A stretch of 64,000 nt of DNA from Stenotrophomonas bentonitica (GTDB taxonomy: Bacteria; Pseudomonadota; Gammaproteobacteria; Xanthomonadales; Xanthomonadaceae), in assembly GCF_002887735.1 (NCBI RefSeq), contig NZ_PKQP01000004.1:124001-188000 (forward strand), given 5' to 3'. Of the stretch, positions 35,937-44,849 are shown piece by piece; the stretch's first letter is position 1; every line of letters begins with the position of its first letter. The position numbers were made by a program, and so were the translations under genes. Under the pieces are notes generated by a model, which worked only from the letters and a program-made list of their open reading frames with translations, was not told the DNA's origin and searched no databases.

Positions 35937-36860
35937 ATGCGTCGTAGTGCTGTTTCCCTGTCCGTGCTTGCCTGTGCCGTGCTGGCACTGAGTGCCTGCA
36001 AGCGCACCGAAACCCCGGCCGATGCCGCCCCGCCGGCCGCTGCGGCTGCCGCGAGCGCCCCGGCCGCCACCGGCGATGCCGCCGTGGCCGCCAATGACAA
36101 CCTCAATGCCGTGCTGTGGATGCAGCGCGCGCAGGAATACCGCGCGATCACTGAGCAGACTTACCGCGCCGCCGCCGATCACCTGGACAAGGCGCTGAAG
36201 GAACCCAACTGGGACGCGCTGGTGCCGGAAGAACGCGGCAACGCCGCCAAGGGCCTGAAGCCGGCCGTGGTGCTGGACGTGGATGAAACCGTGCTGGACA
36301 ACTCGCCCTACCAGGCGCGCCTGGTGCGCGACGGCAAGGAGTACGACGAGCTGAGCTGGGACCAGTGGGTGGCCGAAAAGAAGGCCAAGGCGATTCCGGG
36401 TGTGGTCGATTTCGCCAAGGCCGCCAATGCCAAGGGCGTGACCCTGCTGTACATCTCCAACCGCGCCGTGCATCTCAAGGAGGCCACCCTGGCCAACCTG
36501 CGCGAGCAGGGCCTGCCGGTGGCCGATGACAGCGTGTTCCTCGGCCTGGGCACCGTGGTGGACGGCTGCGAGCAGGCCGGCAGCGAGAAGAACTGCCGCC
36601 GCCGCCTGGCCGGCCAGAAGTACCGCGTGCTGATGCAGTTCGGCGACCAGCTGGGCGACTTCGTGGAAGTCACCGCCAACACCAACGACGGCCGTGACGC
36701 GCTGCTGCAGCAGTACCACGACTGGTTCGGCGAGCGCTGGTGGATGCTGCCCAACCCGACCTACGGCGGCTTCGAGCCGGCCCAGTTCAACAACGATTAC
36801 AGCCAGTCGCGCCAGGCCCGCCACGACGCCAAGCGCGCCGCGCTGGATTACGCACCGTGA
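35937..36860 (+). CDS. Lipoprotein e(P4)-family 5'-nucleotidase/acid phosphatase
   Basis: The 307-residue protein is a HAD-superfamily class C acid phosphatase like Haemophilus e(P4). A lipoprotein leader (VLALSACKR) is followed by an Ala/Pro linker. The HAD motif I is [13 protein letters not shown] with both aspartates; motif II is YISNRA, and motif III lies in the basic [21 protein letters not shown]. Enzymes of this family release nucleosides from nucleotides in the envelope. The ATG at 35937 is the best fit to a leader. pyrF overlaps its last four bases. Confidence 0.92.
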   Translation: MRRSAVSLSVLACAVLALSACKRTETPADAAPPAAAAAASAPAATGDAAVAANDNLNAVLWMQRAQEYRAITEQTYRAAADHLDKALKEPNWDALVPEERGNAAKGLKPAVVLDVDETVLDNSPYQARLVRDGKEYDELSWDQWVAEKKAKAIPGVVDFAKAANAKGVTLLYISNRAVHLKEATLANLREQGLPVADDSVFLGLGTVVDGCEQAGSEKNCRRRLAGQKYRVLMQFGDQLGDFVEVTANTNDGRDALLQQYHDWFGERWWMLPNPTYGGFEPAQFNNDYSQSRQARHDAKRAALDYAP

Positions 36861-37582
36861 GCCTCGCGCCGCTGCCGCTGCGGGACGACGAGCGCCTGAT
36901 CTTCGCGCTCGACGTGCCCGGCCGCGATGACGCGCTGGCCTGGGTCGATCGCCTGGGCGACGCGGTGTCGTTCTACAAGATCGGCATGGAACTGCTGGCC
37001 TCCGGCGAGTACTTCGAGGTGCTCGATGCGCTGGCTGCGCGCGACAAGCGCGTGTTCGTCGACCTGAAGTTCTTCGACATCCCCGCCACTGCCGCTGCGG
37101 TGATCAAGCGGCTGTCGCAGTGGCCGGTGAGCTACGCCACCATCCATGGCTGGCACCCGGCGATGATGGAAGCCTGCGCGGCCGCCAACGGCAGCGACAT
37201 GCGCCTGCTGGCGGTGACCGTGCTGACCTCGATGGGCCGCAGCGACCTGGCCGGCATGGGCATCGACCGCGAGCCGGTGGAGGTGGTGGTCGAGCGCGCG
37301 CTGGCCGCCCAGGCCGCCGGCATCGATGGCGTGATCGCCTCCGGCCAGGAGGCCGGCCCGATCCGCGCGGCCACCGGCGCCGGCTTCTCGATCGTGTGCC
37401 CTGGGATCCGCCCCGGTGGCCCGGTCGGTGATGACCAGAAGCGCACCGTGGGCGTGGCCCAGGCCTTTGCCGACGGCGCCGACGCGATCGTGGTCGGTCG
37501 CCCGATCCGGCTCGCCAGCGACCCGCAGGCCGCCGCCCGCGCGATCCAGGCCGAGATCGCCCAGGCGCTCGCCGCGCGCTGA
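36857..37582 (+). CDS. pyrF: Orotidine 5'-phosphate decarboxylase
   Basis: The 241-residue TIM-barrel enzyme makes UMP in the last step of pyrimidine synthesis. The active-site block is [12 protein letters not shown] (Asp-Lys-Asp pattern), with LIFALDVP at the start and [16 protein letters not shown] at the phosphate site. The start is the GTG at 36857, which shares GTGA with the stop of the preceding phosphatase gene. The coupling of a 5'-nucleotidase to pyrF is fitting for pyrimidine salvage. An intrinsic terminator follows. Confidence 0.95.
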   Translation: MSLAPLPLRDDERLIFALDVPGRDDALAWVDRLGDAVSFYKIGMELLASGEYFEVLDALAARDKRVFVDLKFFDIPATAAAVIKRLSQWPVSYATIHGWHPAMMEACAAANGSDMRLLAVTVLTSMGRSDLAGMGIDREPVEVVVERALAAQAAGIDGVIASGQEAGPIRAATGAGFSIVCPGIRPGGPVGDDQKRTVGVAQAFADGADAIVVGRPIRLASDPQAAARAIQAEIAQALAAR

Positions 37583-37586
37583 GGCA

Positions 37587-37623
37587 GTGACGGGGCGGAG
37601 CGGCCCCGTCACCGCCGGTTTTT
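37587..37623 (+). terminator. Terminator after pyrF
   Basis: GTGACGGGG and CCCCGTCAC pair around eight bases (the stem extends with one mismatch to GGC/GCC) and are followed by GGTTTTT. It lies a few bases past the pyrF stop. Confidence 0.85.
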
Positions 37624-37732
37624 CTGTACATTCAAGGGCTTGCGCATAAAGCGCAGGGTCGGCAGGTCTGCCGGCTTGCCGCTGTCACCGAACAGGCCGC
37701 AAGATGCGGACCGGTCCGGGGAGTCCGAATTC

Positions 37733-38701
37733 ATGTCCATGTCGTTGAAGCCGTGGCAGTACCGAGGGCAGGTGTTGGCGCTGGCCCTGTGCGGGTTGGT
37801 GCTGCTCAGTGCCTGCAAGGACAAGCAGATCGATCCGGACGCGCCGGCGTCCGAGCCGGTCGCGGCCCTGCAACAGCTGGCCCAGCGGGTCGCCGACAAC
37901 GATCTGGTCGGGTACGCCAAGGCAGCGGTGCCGCCGAGCCAGTACGCACGCCTGCAGGGCGCGTGGAGCCAGGGCCACAGCCGCTGGCCGCTGACCGAGC
38001 TGCCGCTGGATGGGCAGTTGCTGCCGATGCTGGCCGCGCTGTCGCGGCCGGATGCGCCGCAGCGGCTGCAGCGCTCGTTCGATACCCAGATCGCCGGCCA
38101 GGCGACCCAGGTCCGCCAGGCTGCCCACTCGATGGGACTGTTCGGCGAGCAGTACCTGCGCAACCAGAGCGAGTACAGCGACAGCGAGCGCGCCCATTAC
38201 ACCCAGGTGGTGAACGCGCTGAGCCGCTGGGCTGCCGCCGCGCCACTGACGGACAAGCAGCGGGCCAGGACCACCATCACCCTGCTGACGGCCACCGCGC
38301 GCACCGCCGGGCTGTCCACCGATGCGGAGCTGCAGGCGGCCGGCATGGAAGAGAGCCTGCGCCGGCTGAGTCCCTTCATCAAAGCCTTCAAGACGGCCCT
38401 GGCCAGCTACGGGCTGTCGCTGGATGAGGCGCTGACCGGGCTGCGCGGCGAGCTGACCTCCGAGCTCGGCGACGACGCCGTGGTCCGCATCCAGTACACG
38501 TTGGCCGGCGAGCAGATCGAAGCGCAGGTGCGGATGACCCGGCGCGAAGGCCACTGGTATGTGACCCGCACGCTGGAAGACACCGACGCGCTGCTGCAGG
38601 CCGCCGACGCCGCACAAGCTGAACATGACGCCCGCCAGGCGGCCGAGGCAGAAGCCGCTGCAGCGGTCAAGGACGATGCTTCCGCATCGGCTAAGCCATA
38701 A
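37733..38701 (+). CDS. Hypothetical lipoprotein upstream of plsB
   Basis: The 322-residue protein has a lipoprotein leader (LALCGLVLLSACKD). The mature part is mainly helical and polar, with no motif I can assign to an enzyme, and it ends with a charged Ala/Glu/Asp/Lys tail. The ATG at 37733 is preferred because GGGGAG lies 7-8 bases upstream; an ATG at 37640 is in frame but gives a long non-signal N-terminus. Its stop shares one base with the plsB start, so it is co-expressed with plsB. Confidence 0.72.
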   Translation: MSMSLKPWQYRGQVLALALCGLVLLSACKDKQIDPDAPASEPVAALQQLAQRVADNDLVGYAKAAVPPSQYARLQGAWSQGHSRWPLTELPLDGQLLPMLAALSRPDAPQRLQRSFDTQIAGQATQVRQAAHSMGLFGEQYLRNQSEYSDSERAHYTQVVNALSRWAAAAPLTDKQRARTTITLLTATARTAGLSTDAELQAAGMEESLRRLSPFIKAFKTALASYGLSLDEALTGLRGELTSELGDDAVVRIQYTLAGEQIEAQVRMTRREGHWYVTRTLEDTDALLQAADAAQAEHDARQAAEAEAAAAVKDDASASAKP

Positions 38702-41415
38702 TGAAGCCGATGCCGAACCAGAATCCCCTGCCTTTCCCCGGCGAAGAGCCGCCCAAGACGCCGGACGCCACGTCCTCGTCGCCCGCTACCGTGCCGTCCG
38801 ACGGTGCTGCCGCTCCGGTTCCGCCGGTCGCTGGCGCGCCCGCGGAGGCCGTTGCCGTCGATGCGGAGCCGGCGGCCATCGTGCCGTCGGCGATCGTGCC
38901 CGGCACCCGTGCGCCCAGCGGCCGCCCGCCGTGGTGGTCGCGCCTGCTTGGCCGTCTGGTCGAGCCGTGGCTGTCGCTGAAGATCGAACCCGAACATCCC
39001 GGCCAGTACAACGATGGCCGGCCGGTGGTGTACGTGCTGGAGGACTACGGTCTGTCCAACGCGCTGATCCTGGACAAGGCCTGCCGCGAGGCCGGCCTGC
39101 CGTCGCCGCTGGTGCCCATCGCCGGTGACCCGACCGGGCGCAAGCGCGCCTACCTGGCCCTGTCGCGCCGGAGCAGCAGCAACTCGCTGATCCCCGAGCA
39201 GCGTGGCGCCAAGACCCACTCCGACTCGCTGGCCAAGGTCCTGCAGGCGCACCGCGCCCGCGGCGAGCTGGACGTACACCTGGTGCCGGTCTCGATCTTC
39301 GTTGGCCGCGCGCCGGACAAGCAGAGCGGCTGGTTCGCGGTGCTCTTCTCCGAAAACTGGGCCCTGGTGGGTCGCTTCCGTCGCCTGTTGGCGGTGCTGC
39401 TCAACGGCCGCAGCACGATCGTGCGCTTCGCCCCGCCGATCTCGCTGCGCACCACGGTCGATGAGGGGCTGGACCCCGAGCGCACCGTGCGCAAGCTGCA
39501 GCGCGTGCTGCGGACCCATTTCCGCCGCATCCGCGAATCGGTGATCGGGCCGGATCTGTCCACCCGCCGCCTGCTGGTGGACAAGGTGCTCGACGCGGAC
39601 ACCGTGCGCGAAGCGATCGCCTCGCAGGCCAAGCGCGACAACTCCAAGCCGGCCGATGCCTGGAAGAAAGCCCACGCCTACGCGTGGGAAATCGCCGCGG
39701 ATTACTCCAGTCCGGTGGTGCGTTCGGCCAGCTTCATGCTCAGCCATGTCTGGAACCGCATCTACGCCGGCGTGCTGGTCCACCACCTGGACAAGTTCAA
39801 GGCGGCCGCGCCCGGGCACGAAGTGGTCTACGTGCCCAGCCACCGCAGCCACATGGATTACCTGCTGCTGTCCTACCTGCTGTACGACCGCGGCATCGTG
39901 CCGCCGCACATCGTGGCCGGCATCAACCTGAACCTGCCGGTGGTCGGCACGCTGCTGCGCAAGGGCGGTGCGTTCTTCATCCGCCGCTCGATCCGTGGCA
40001 ACGCGCTGTACTCGGCGGTGCTCAGCGAATACGTGGCCCAGCTGGTCGCCGGCGGTTACTCGATCGAGTACTTCGTCGAAGGCGGCCGCTCGCGCACCGG
40101 GCGCCTGCTGCAGCCCAAGGGCGGCATGATCTCGATGACGCTGCGCGCGTTCCTGCGCCAGCCGCGCAAGCCGGTGCTGTTCCAGCCGGTCTACATCGGC
40201 TATGAAAAGCTGATGGAAGGCGGCAGCTACCTGGACGAACTGTCCGGCCGGCCGAAGGAGAAGGAATCGATCTGGTCGCTGCTGTGGTCGATCCCGAAGG
40301 TGCTCAAACAGAACTACGGTCAGGTGGTGGTGAACTTCGGCGAGCCGATCGCGCTCAACGACGTGCTCGCCCAGCGTGCACCGGAGTGGAACGGCCAGCC
40401 GGTCGGCGAAGACGAGAAGCCCTCGTGGCTGTCCGGCACGGTGGATCACCTGGCCGAACGCATCCAGGTGCATATCAACGGCGCCGCCGACGTCAATCCG
40501 ATCAACCTGCTCGCGCTGGCGCTGCTGTCCACGCCCAAGCATGCGATGGGCGAGGCGGACCTGATCGCGCAGATCGAACTGTGCAAGACCCTGCTGGTGG
40601 AGATGCCGTACTCGGACCGGGTGACGGTCACTCCGCACTCGCCGGAGCGGATCATCGCCCACGCCGAGGAGATCAACGTCCTCACCCGCATCAAGCATCC
40701 GCTCGGCGATGTGCTCAGTGTGAGCGGCGATACCGCGGTGCTGCTGAGCTACTTCCGCAACAACGTCATCCATCTATTCACCGCCTCCTCGTGGGTGGCC
40801 TGCTGCTTCCAGAACAACCGCCGCATGAGCCGCACCGGGCTGGTCCAGCTGGGCCGTACGGTGTACCCGTTCCTGCAGGCCGAGCTGTTCCTGCCGTGGA
40901 CCGAAGACGAGTTCGCCCAGCGCATCGAGCAGACCATCAACGTGTTCGTGCGCGAAGGGCTGCTGCAGAACATCAACGACGACGACGGCGGCATCCTGGC
41001 GCGCAACACCGGGCAGACCGATGAAGTCTTCCGCCTGCGTGCGATCGGCCATTCGCTGCAGCAGGCGTTCGAGCGTTATTACATCGCGATCTCGGTGCTG
41101 GTGAAGAACGGCCCGGGCACGCTGGGCGCAGCCGAGCTGGAAAGCCTCTGCCAGCAGGCCGCGCAGCGCCTGAGCCTGCTCTACGCGCCGGCCGCGCCGG
41201 AATTCTTCGACCGCACCCTGTTCCGCGGCTTCATCCAGAAGCTGCGCGAGCTGCGCCTGGTGTGGCCGGATGAAAACAGCAAGCTGCTGTTCGATGCGCG
41301 CCTGGATGCGTGGGCCAAGGATGCGAAGTTCATCCTCGGCCGCGAACTGCGCCACACCATCGAGCGCGTCAGCCCGGAAGCGGCAAAGCCGGAAGAGCCG
41401 GTCAGCACGGATTGA
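38701..41415 (+). CDS. plsB: Glycerol-3-phosphate 1-O-acyltransferase
   Basis: The 904-residue membrane-bound enzyme adds the first acyl chain to glycerol 3-phosphate. The acyltransferase blocks are clear: VPSHRSHMDYLLL (I), GGAFFIRRS (II), FVEGGRSRTGRLLQPKGG (III) and VYIGYEKL (IV). It is about 95 residues longer than the E. coli protein because of a low-complexity N-terminus rich in Pro, Ala, Ser and Val (about residues 1-75). The ATG at 38701 overlaps the preceding stop by one base; ATG at 38710 is also possible. Confidence 0.95.
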   Translation: MKPMPNQNPLPFPGEEPPKTPDATSSSPATVPSDGAAAPVPPVAGAPAEAVAVDAEPAAIVPSAIVPGTRAPSGRPPWWSRLLGRLVEPWLSLKIEPEHPGQYNDGRPVVYVLEDYGLSNALILDKACREAGLPSPLVPIAGDPTGRKRAYLALSRRSSSNSLIPEQRGAKTHSDSLAKVLQAHRARGELDVHLVPVSIFVGRAPDKQSGWFAVLFSENWALVGRFRRLLAVLLNGRSTIVRFAPPISLRTTVDEGLDPERTVRKLQRVLRTHFRRIRESVIGPDLSTRRLLVDKVLDADTVREAIASQAKRDNSKPADAWKKAHAYAWEIAADYSSPVVRSASFMLSHVWNRIYAGVLVHHLDKFKAAAPGHEVVYVPSHRSHMDYLLLSYLLYDRGIVPPHIVAGINLNLPVVGTLLRKGGAFFIRRSIRGNALYSAVLSEYVAQLVAGGYSIEYFVEGGRSRTGRLLQPKGGMISMTLRAFLRQPRKPVLFQPVYIGYEKLMEGGSYLDELSGRPKEKESIWSLLWSIPKVLKQNYGQVVVNFGEPIALNDVLAQRAPEWNGQPVGEDEKPSWLSGTVDHLAERIQVHINGAADVNPINLLALALLSTPKHAMGEADLIAQIELCKTLLVEMPYSDRVTVTPHSPERIIAHAEEINVLTRIKHPLGDVLSVSGDTAVLLSYFRNNVIHLFTASSWVACCFQNNRRMSRTGLVQLGRTVYPFLQAELFLPWTEDEFAQRIEQTINVFVREGLLQNINDDDGGILARNTGQTDEVFRLRAIGHSLQQAFERYYIAISVLVKNGPGTLGAAELESLCQQAAQRLSLLYAPAAPEFFDRTLFRGFIQKLRELRLVWPDENSKLLFDARLDAWAKDAKFILGRELRHTIERVSPEAAKPEEPVSTD

Positions 41416-41720
41416 CGACGGCACATCGTCGATCCGACGTATCCGGCCGCATCGGGCGCATCCGGACGTATCCGGATCTTGTTGCGTTCGCCAGCAATTC
41501 GTAGGTACCGACCGTTGGTCGGTACCCGCGCGCAAGCGCGGCACAAGCGTCCGGAGACCGGGCAACACGGCGTGCCCCGGCTGACCGACGCTGACCACCG
41601 TCCGAAGCCTCACGCCAGGGGTTCATGCCGCCGGGAGCAACAGCAGCCGACCAACGGTCGGCTCTACCCTTGGGACATCGGTGGGGATCGGGAGCAACAG
41701 CAGCCGACCAACGGTCGGCG
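41416..41720. repeat. 305-bp gap filled with GTAG-type repeats
   Basis: There is no credible gene here. A variant palindrome GGTACCGACCGTTGGTCGGTACC lies at 41504-41526. A 31-bp stretch (CGGGAGCAACAGCAGCCGAC...) occurs at 41632-41662 and again at 41689-41719, each carrying a reverse SMAG unit, so a 57-bp unit has been duplicated. Near 41434-41475, GACGTATCCGG is repeated as well. Confidence 0.85.
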
Positions 41721-41915
41721 CTACGCCGGTTCGTCTGGAATCAGCATGTCTTCCAGCTTGGCGATGCAGTCCTTCAACTGCAGCTTGCGCCGCTTCAGGC
41801 GCTTGGCTTCCAGCTCGTCGTCGCCATTGGCGGCCATGCGCAGAATCTGGTCATCCAGCGCACGATGCTCCTGCCGGAGCAGGGCAAGGCGGGCACTGAT
41901 ATCGGTGGGTGTCAT
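41721..41915 (-). CDS. Small YdcH/DUF465 family protein
   Basis: The 64-residue protein is a short coiled coil typical of DUF465: RLALLRQEHRALDDQI, then LEAKRLKRRKLQLKDCIAKL. Family members are small cytoplasmic proteins of unknown function. The ATG at 41915 gives the usual length; a much longer frame runs upstream across ttcA on the other strand and is not a gene. Confidence 0.85.
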   Translation of the reverse strand: MTPTDISARLALLRQEHRALDDQILRMAANGDDELEAKRLKRRKLQLKDCIAKLEDMLIPDEPA

Positions 41916-42008
41916 GGTGTCCACAGGCTCCGAGCATACACATCCGGGATGACCGCCGGGAGTGAACGCAGTCACTTCCTGGCACCTGTGAGGGTGCGCC
42001 TCAGCCGG

Positions 42009-42014
42009 TAGAAT
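42009..42014 (+). promoter_or_regulatory. -10 element of ttcA (possible leaderless transcript)
   Basis: TAGAAT ends six bases before the ttcA ATG. The bases between (GAAGGG) resemble a ribosome site but would be too close to the codon to work, so a leaderless message is likely. Confidence 0.45.
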
Positions 42015-42020
42015 GAAGGG

Positions 42021-42932
42021 ATGAGCGCTGCCGTCATCCGCCTGCCCGATCCCGTCCCGCGCGCCCGCGATCCGCGCGCGCCCGGCGGCATGCAGGACCG
42101 CCTGGCGCGGCAGCTGCGGCGCCAGGTGGGCCAGGCCATCGCCGACTTCGGCATGATCGAGGCCGGCGACAAAGTGATGGTGTGCCTGTCCGGTGGCAAG
42201 GACAGTTACACCCTGCTCGACATCCTGTTGCAGCTGCAGAAAAAAGCGCCGGTACCGTTCGAACTGGTCGCGGTGAACCTGGACCAGAAGCAGCCCGGCT
42301 TTCCCGAGCAGGTGCTGCCCACCTACCTGGCCTCGATCGGCGTGCCGTTCCAGATCATCGAGCAGGACACCTATTCGGTGGTCAGCCGGGTGATCCCGGA
42401 AGGCCGTACGATGTGTTCGCTGTGCTCGCGTCTGCGCCGTGGTGCGCTGTACCGGCATGCGGCCGAACACGGCTTCACCAGGATCGCGCTGGGCCACCAC
42501 CGCGACGACAGCGTGGCCACGTTCTTCCTCAACCTGTTCCACCACGCCAAGCTCTCGGCGATGCCGCCCAAGCTGCGCAGCGACGACGGCCAGCACATCG
42601 TGATCCGCCCGCTTGCCTACGTCAGCGAAGCGGACATCAGCGCCTACGCACAGGCGCGTGCGTTCCCGATCATTCCCTGCACGCTGTGTGGCAGCCAGGA
42701 CACCCTGCAGCGCCGCCAGGTGGAGCAGATGCTGCAGCAGTGGGAGCGCGACCAGCCCGGCCGCATCGACCAGATCGCACGCGCGCTGGGCAACATCCAC
42801 CCCTCGCAGCTGGCCGATCCGGCGCTGTTTGATTTCATGGCACTGGGGCGCGCCGCGGCCGCCCCGCTGCCCGACCCGCCGGCCTGGGCCGGCACTGCCC
42901 ACGACCCCGGGCACGCCCCTGGCCCGGCCTGA
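42021..42932 (+). CDS. ttcA: tRNA 2-thiocytidine synthetase TtcA
   Basis: The 303-residue protein thiolates cytidine 32 of certain tRNAs. The PP-loop is [12 protein letters not shown], and two CxxC motifs that hold the iron-sulfur cluster are CSLC and [21 protein letters not shown] is also typical. The C-terminus is slightly extended with Pro and Ala. Confidence 0.95.
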   Translation: MSAAVIRLPDPVPRARDPRAPGGMQDRLARQLRRQVGQAIADFGMIEAGDKVMVCLSGGKDSYTLLDILLQLQKKAPVPFELVAVNLDQKQPGFPEQVLPTYLASIGVPFQIIEQDTYSVVSRVIPEGRTMCSLCSRLRRGALYRHAAEHGFTRIALGHHRDDSVATFFLNLFHHAKLSAMPPKLRSDDGQHIVIRPLAYVSEADISAYAQARAFPIIPCTLCGSQDTLQRRQVEQMLQQWERDQPGRIDQIARALGNIHPSQLADPALFDFMALGRAAAAPLPDPPAWAGTAHDPGHAPGPA

Positions 42933-42982
42933 GCCACGCCGGTGCGCCCGCCCTCCCTTTCACGCTCTTACTCTGGACGTCC

Positions 42983-43888
42983 ATGTTCTTTCGCAACCTG
43001 ACGCTGTTCCGCTTCCCGACCGCCACCGATTTTTCCGACGTGGACACCCTGCTGCCGCAGGTGCTGCTCAAGCCGGTCGGTCCGCTTGAAATGAATTCGC
43101 GCGGCTTCATCTCGCCGTTCGGCCGTGAAGAAAAAGCCGTGTTCTCGCACCGCGTCGGCGATGCGCTGTGGCTGACCGTCGGCGGTGAGGACAAGATCCT
43201 GCCGGGCGCGGTGGTCAATGATCTGCTGGCCCGCAAGCTCGAGGACATCGAAGAGAAGGAAGGCCGCAAGCCCGGCGGCCGCGAGCGCAAGCGCATGAAG
43301 GACGATCTGCTGCACGAACTGATGCCGCGCGCCTTCGTGAAGAGCTCGCGTACCGACGCGCTGATCGACCTGACCCATGGCTACGTGGCGGTGGACTGTT
43401 CGAGCAGCAAGAAGGGCGAGAACATGATGTCCGACATCCGCGGCCTGCTCGGCAGCTTCCCGGCGATGCCGTTGAACGCCGAAGTCGCCCCGCGCTCGAT
43501 CCTGACCGGCTGGATCGCCGGCGAACCCCTGCCGACCGGGCTGAGCCTGGGCGAAGAGTGCGAGATGAAGGACCCGGCCGAGGGCGGCGCGGTGGTCAAG
43601 TGCCAGCACCAGGAACTGCGCTGCGACGAGATCGACAAGCACCTGGATGCCGGCAAGCAGGTCACCAAGCTCGCCTTGGTGTTCGAGGACAACCTGTCCT
43701 TCGTGCTGGGCGATGACCTGATCGTGCGCAAGCTCAAGTTCCTGGATGGCGCGCTGGACCAGCTCGAGCATGCCGACGACGACGGCCGCCGCGCCGAACT
43801 GGACGCCCGTTTCGCCCTGCAGAGCGGTGAAGTGCGCCGCCTGTTCCTGCTGCTGGAAGAGGCCTTCAAGCTGAGCAAGGCGGACTGA
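42983..43888 (+). CDS. rdgC: Recombination-associated protein RdgC
   Basis: The 301-residue protein is RdgC, a ring-shaped nucleoid-associated DNA-binding protein that limits RecA use. The N-terminus MFFRNLTLFRFP and the LQPVG-like region LLKPVGPLEMNSRGFISPFG are diagnostic, and the length equals that of the E. coli protein (303). Confidence 0.95.
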   Translation: MFFRNLTLFRFPTATDFSDVDTLLPQVLLKPVGPLEMNSRGFISPFGREEKAVFSHRVGDALWLTVGGEDKILPGAVVNDLLARKLEDIEEKEGRKPGGRERKRMKDDLLHELMPRAFVKSSRTDALIDLTHGYVAVDCSSSKKGENMMSDIRGLLGSFPAMPLNAEVAPRSILTGWIAGEPLPTGLSLGEECEMKDPAEGGAVVKCQHQELRCDEIDKHLDAGKQVTKLALVFEDNLSFVLGDDLIVRKLKFLDGALDQLEHADDDGRRAELDARFALQSGEVRRLFLLLEEAFKLSKAD

Positions 43889-43933
43889 CCGGTACCGATC
43901 AGTCCCCAGTCATGCGCCGGTCACGGCCGGCGC

Positions 43934-43939
43934 TATGCT
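43934..43939 (+). promoter_or_regulatory. -10-like element of the YgjP-type gene
   Basis: TATGCT ends six bases before the ATG at 43946, the same spacing as before mutM and ttcA. A GCGCCGG/CCGGCGC hairpin (43914-43933) lies just upstream. Confidence 0.35.
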
Positions 43940-43945
43940 GTACCC

Positions 43946-44734
43946 ATGTCCGGATTCCTCCGCCGCCTGATTTCGCCGGCTGTCAGCACGCTGCAGCGCG
44001 ATACGGTACGGCTGCGCCTGGAGGATGCCGAGATCGACGTGCTGCGGGTGCGCGATCCGCGGGCGCGCCGGATCAAGCTCAGCGTCGATGAGCGCGGTGT
44101 CCGGCTGACCCTGCCGCCGCGCGCCAGCCTGGTGATGGGCGAGCGTTTCCTCGAGCAGCATCGCGGCTGGTTGTCCGAACAGCTGCGCGGCTACCAGGCC
44201 ACCAACCTCCCGCCACCGCTGGTGATCGGCGAGCCGGGTGTGTTGCCGTTGCGCGGCGAACTGCTGCCGCTGCGCTGGGAAGCCGGTCGGTACGCCACGC
44301 TGCGCGTGGACGAGCGCGGTGCCTGCCTGCACTGGCCCGCGCGCGGGACCGACGCCACCCTGCGCCGCACCCTGCGCGAGTTCTATGAAGCACAGACGCG
44401 TGCCGACGTCGGCCAGTGGCTGCCGCGCTACCTGCCCGGCCTGCCACGTGCACCGGCGCGGCTGCGGCTGAAGGTGATGTCCTCGCAATGGGGCTCGCTG
44501 GCGCCGGACGGCAGCATGGCGCTGGATCTGGCCCTGGTGCTGGGGCGGCCCTCGGCCTTCGAGTACGTGCTGGTGCACGAGCTCTGCCACCTGATCCAGG
44601 CCAATCACTCCCCGGCATTCTGGGCCGAAGTGGAGAAGCGCTTCCCGGCGTGGCGCGCCGAGCGGGATTACTTCCAGCTCGAAGGGCGGCGCCTCAAGGC
44701 CACGCTGCGGCAGCTGCTGACCCCGACACCATAA
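43946..44734 (+). CDS. YgjP-type metallopeptidase (DUF45/M48-like)
   Basis: The 262-residue protein has the zinc motif HELCH (residues 211-215) with the third ligand in NHSPAFW (His 221), and the usual SQWGSLAPDGSMALDLALV strand before it. The N-terminal RIKLSVDERGVRLTLPP matches the family. These cytoplasmic WSS1-like enzymes are thought to be proteases, but substrates are mostly unknown. Confidence 0.9.
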   Translation: MSGFLRRLISPAVSTLQRDTVRLRLEDAEIDVLRVRDPRARRIKLSVDERGVRLTLPPRASLVMGERFLEQHRGWLSEQLRGYQATNLPPPLVIGEPGVLPLRGELLPLRWEAGRYATLRVDERGACLHWPARGTDATLRRTLREFYEAQTRADVGQWLPRYLPGLPRAPARLRLKVMSSQWGSLAPDGSMALDLALVLGRPSAFEYVLVHELCHLIQANHSPAFWAEVEKRFPAWRAERDYFQLEGRRLKATLRQLLTPTP

Positions 44735-44760
44735 CGGCCGCGGCAACGCGTGCTCTACCG

Positions 44761-44834
44761 GGTAGTGCCGGCCGCTGGCCGGCTCCTCATCAAACCCACC
44801 CTCGCGCGATTGCCGGCCAGCGGCCGGCACTACC
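44761..44834. repeat. Inverted pair of GTAGTGCCGGCC repeats
   Basis: A forward unit GGTAGTGCCGGCCGCTGGCC at 44761-44785 faces a reverse unit at 44811-44834. The pair separates two convergent genes. Confidence 0.8.
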
Positions 44835-44849
44835 GGTGCGACGGTTCCG

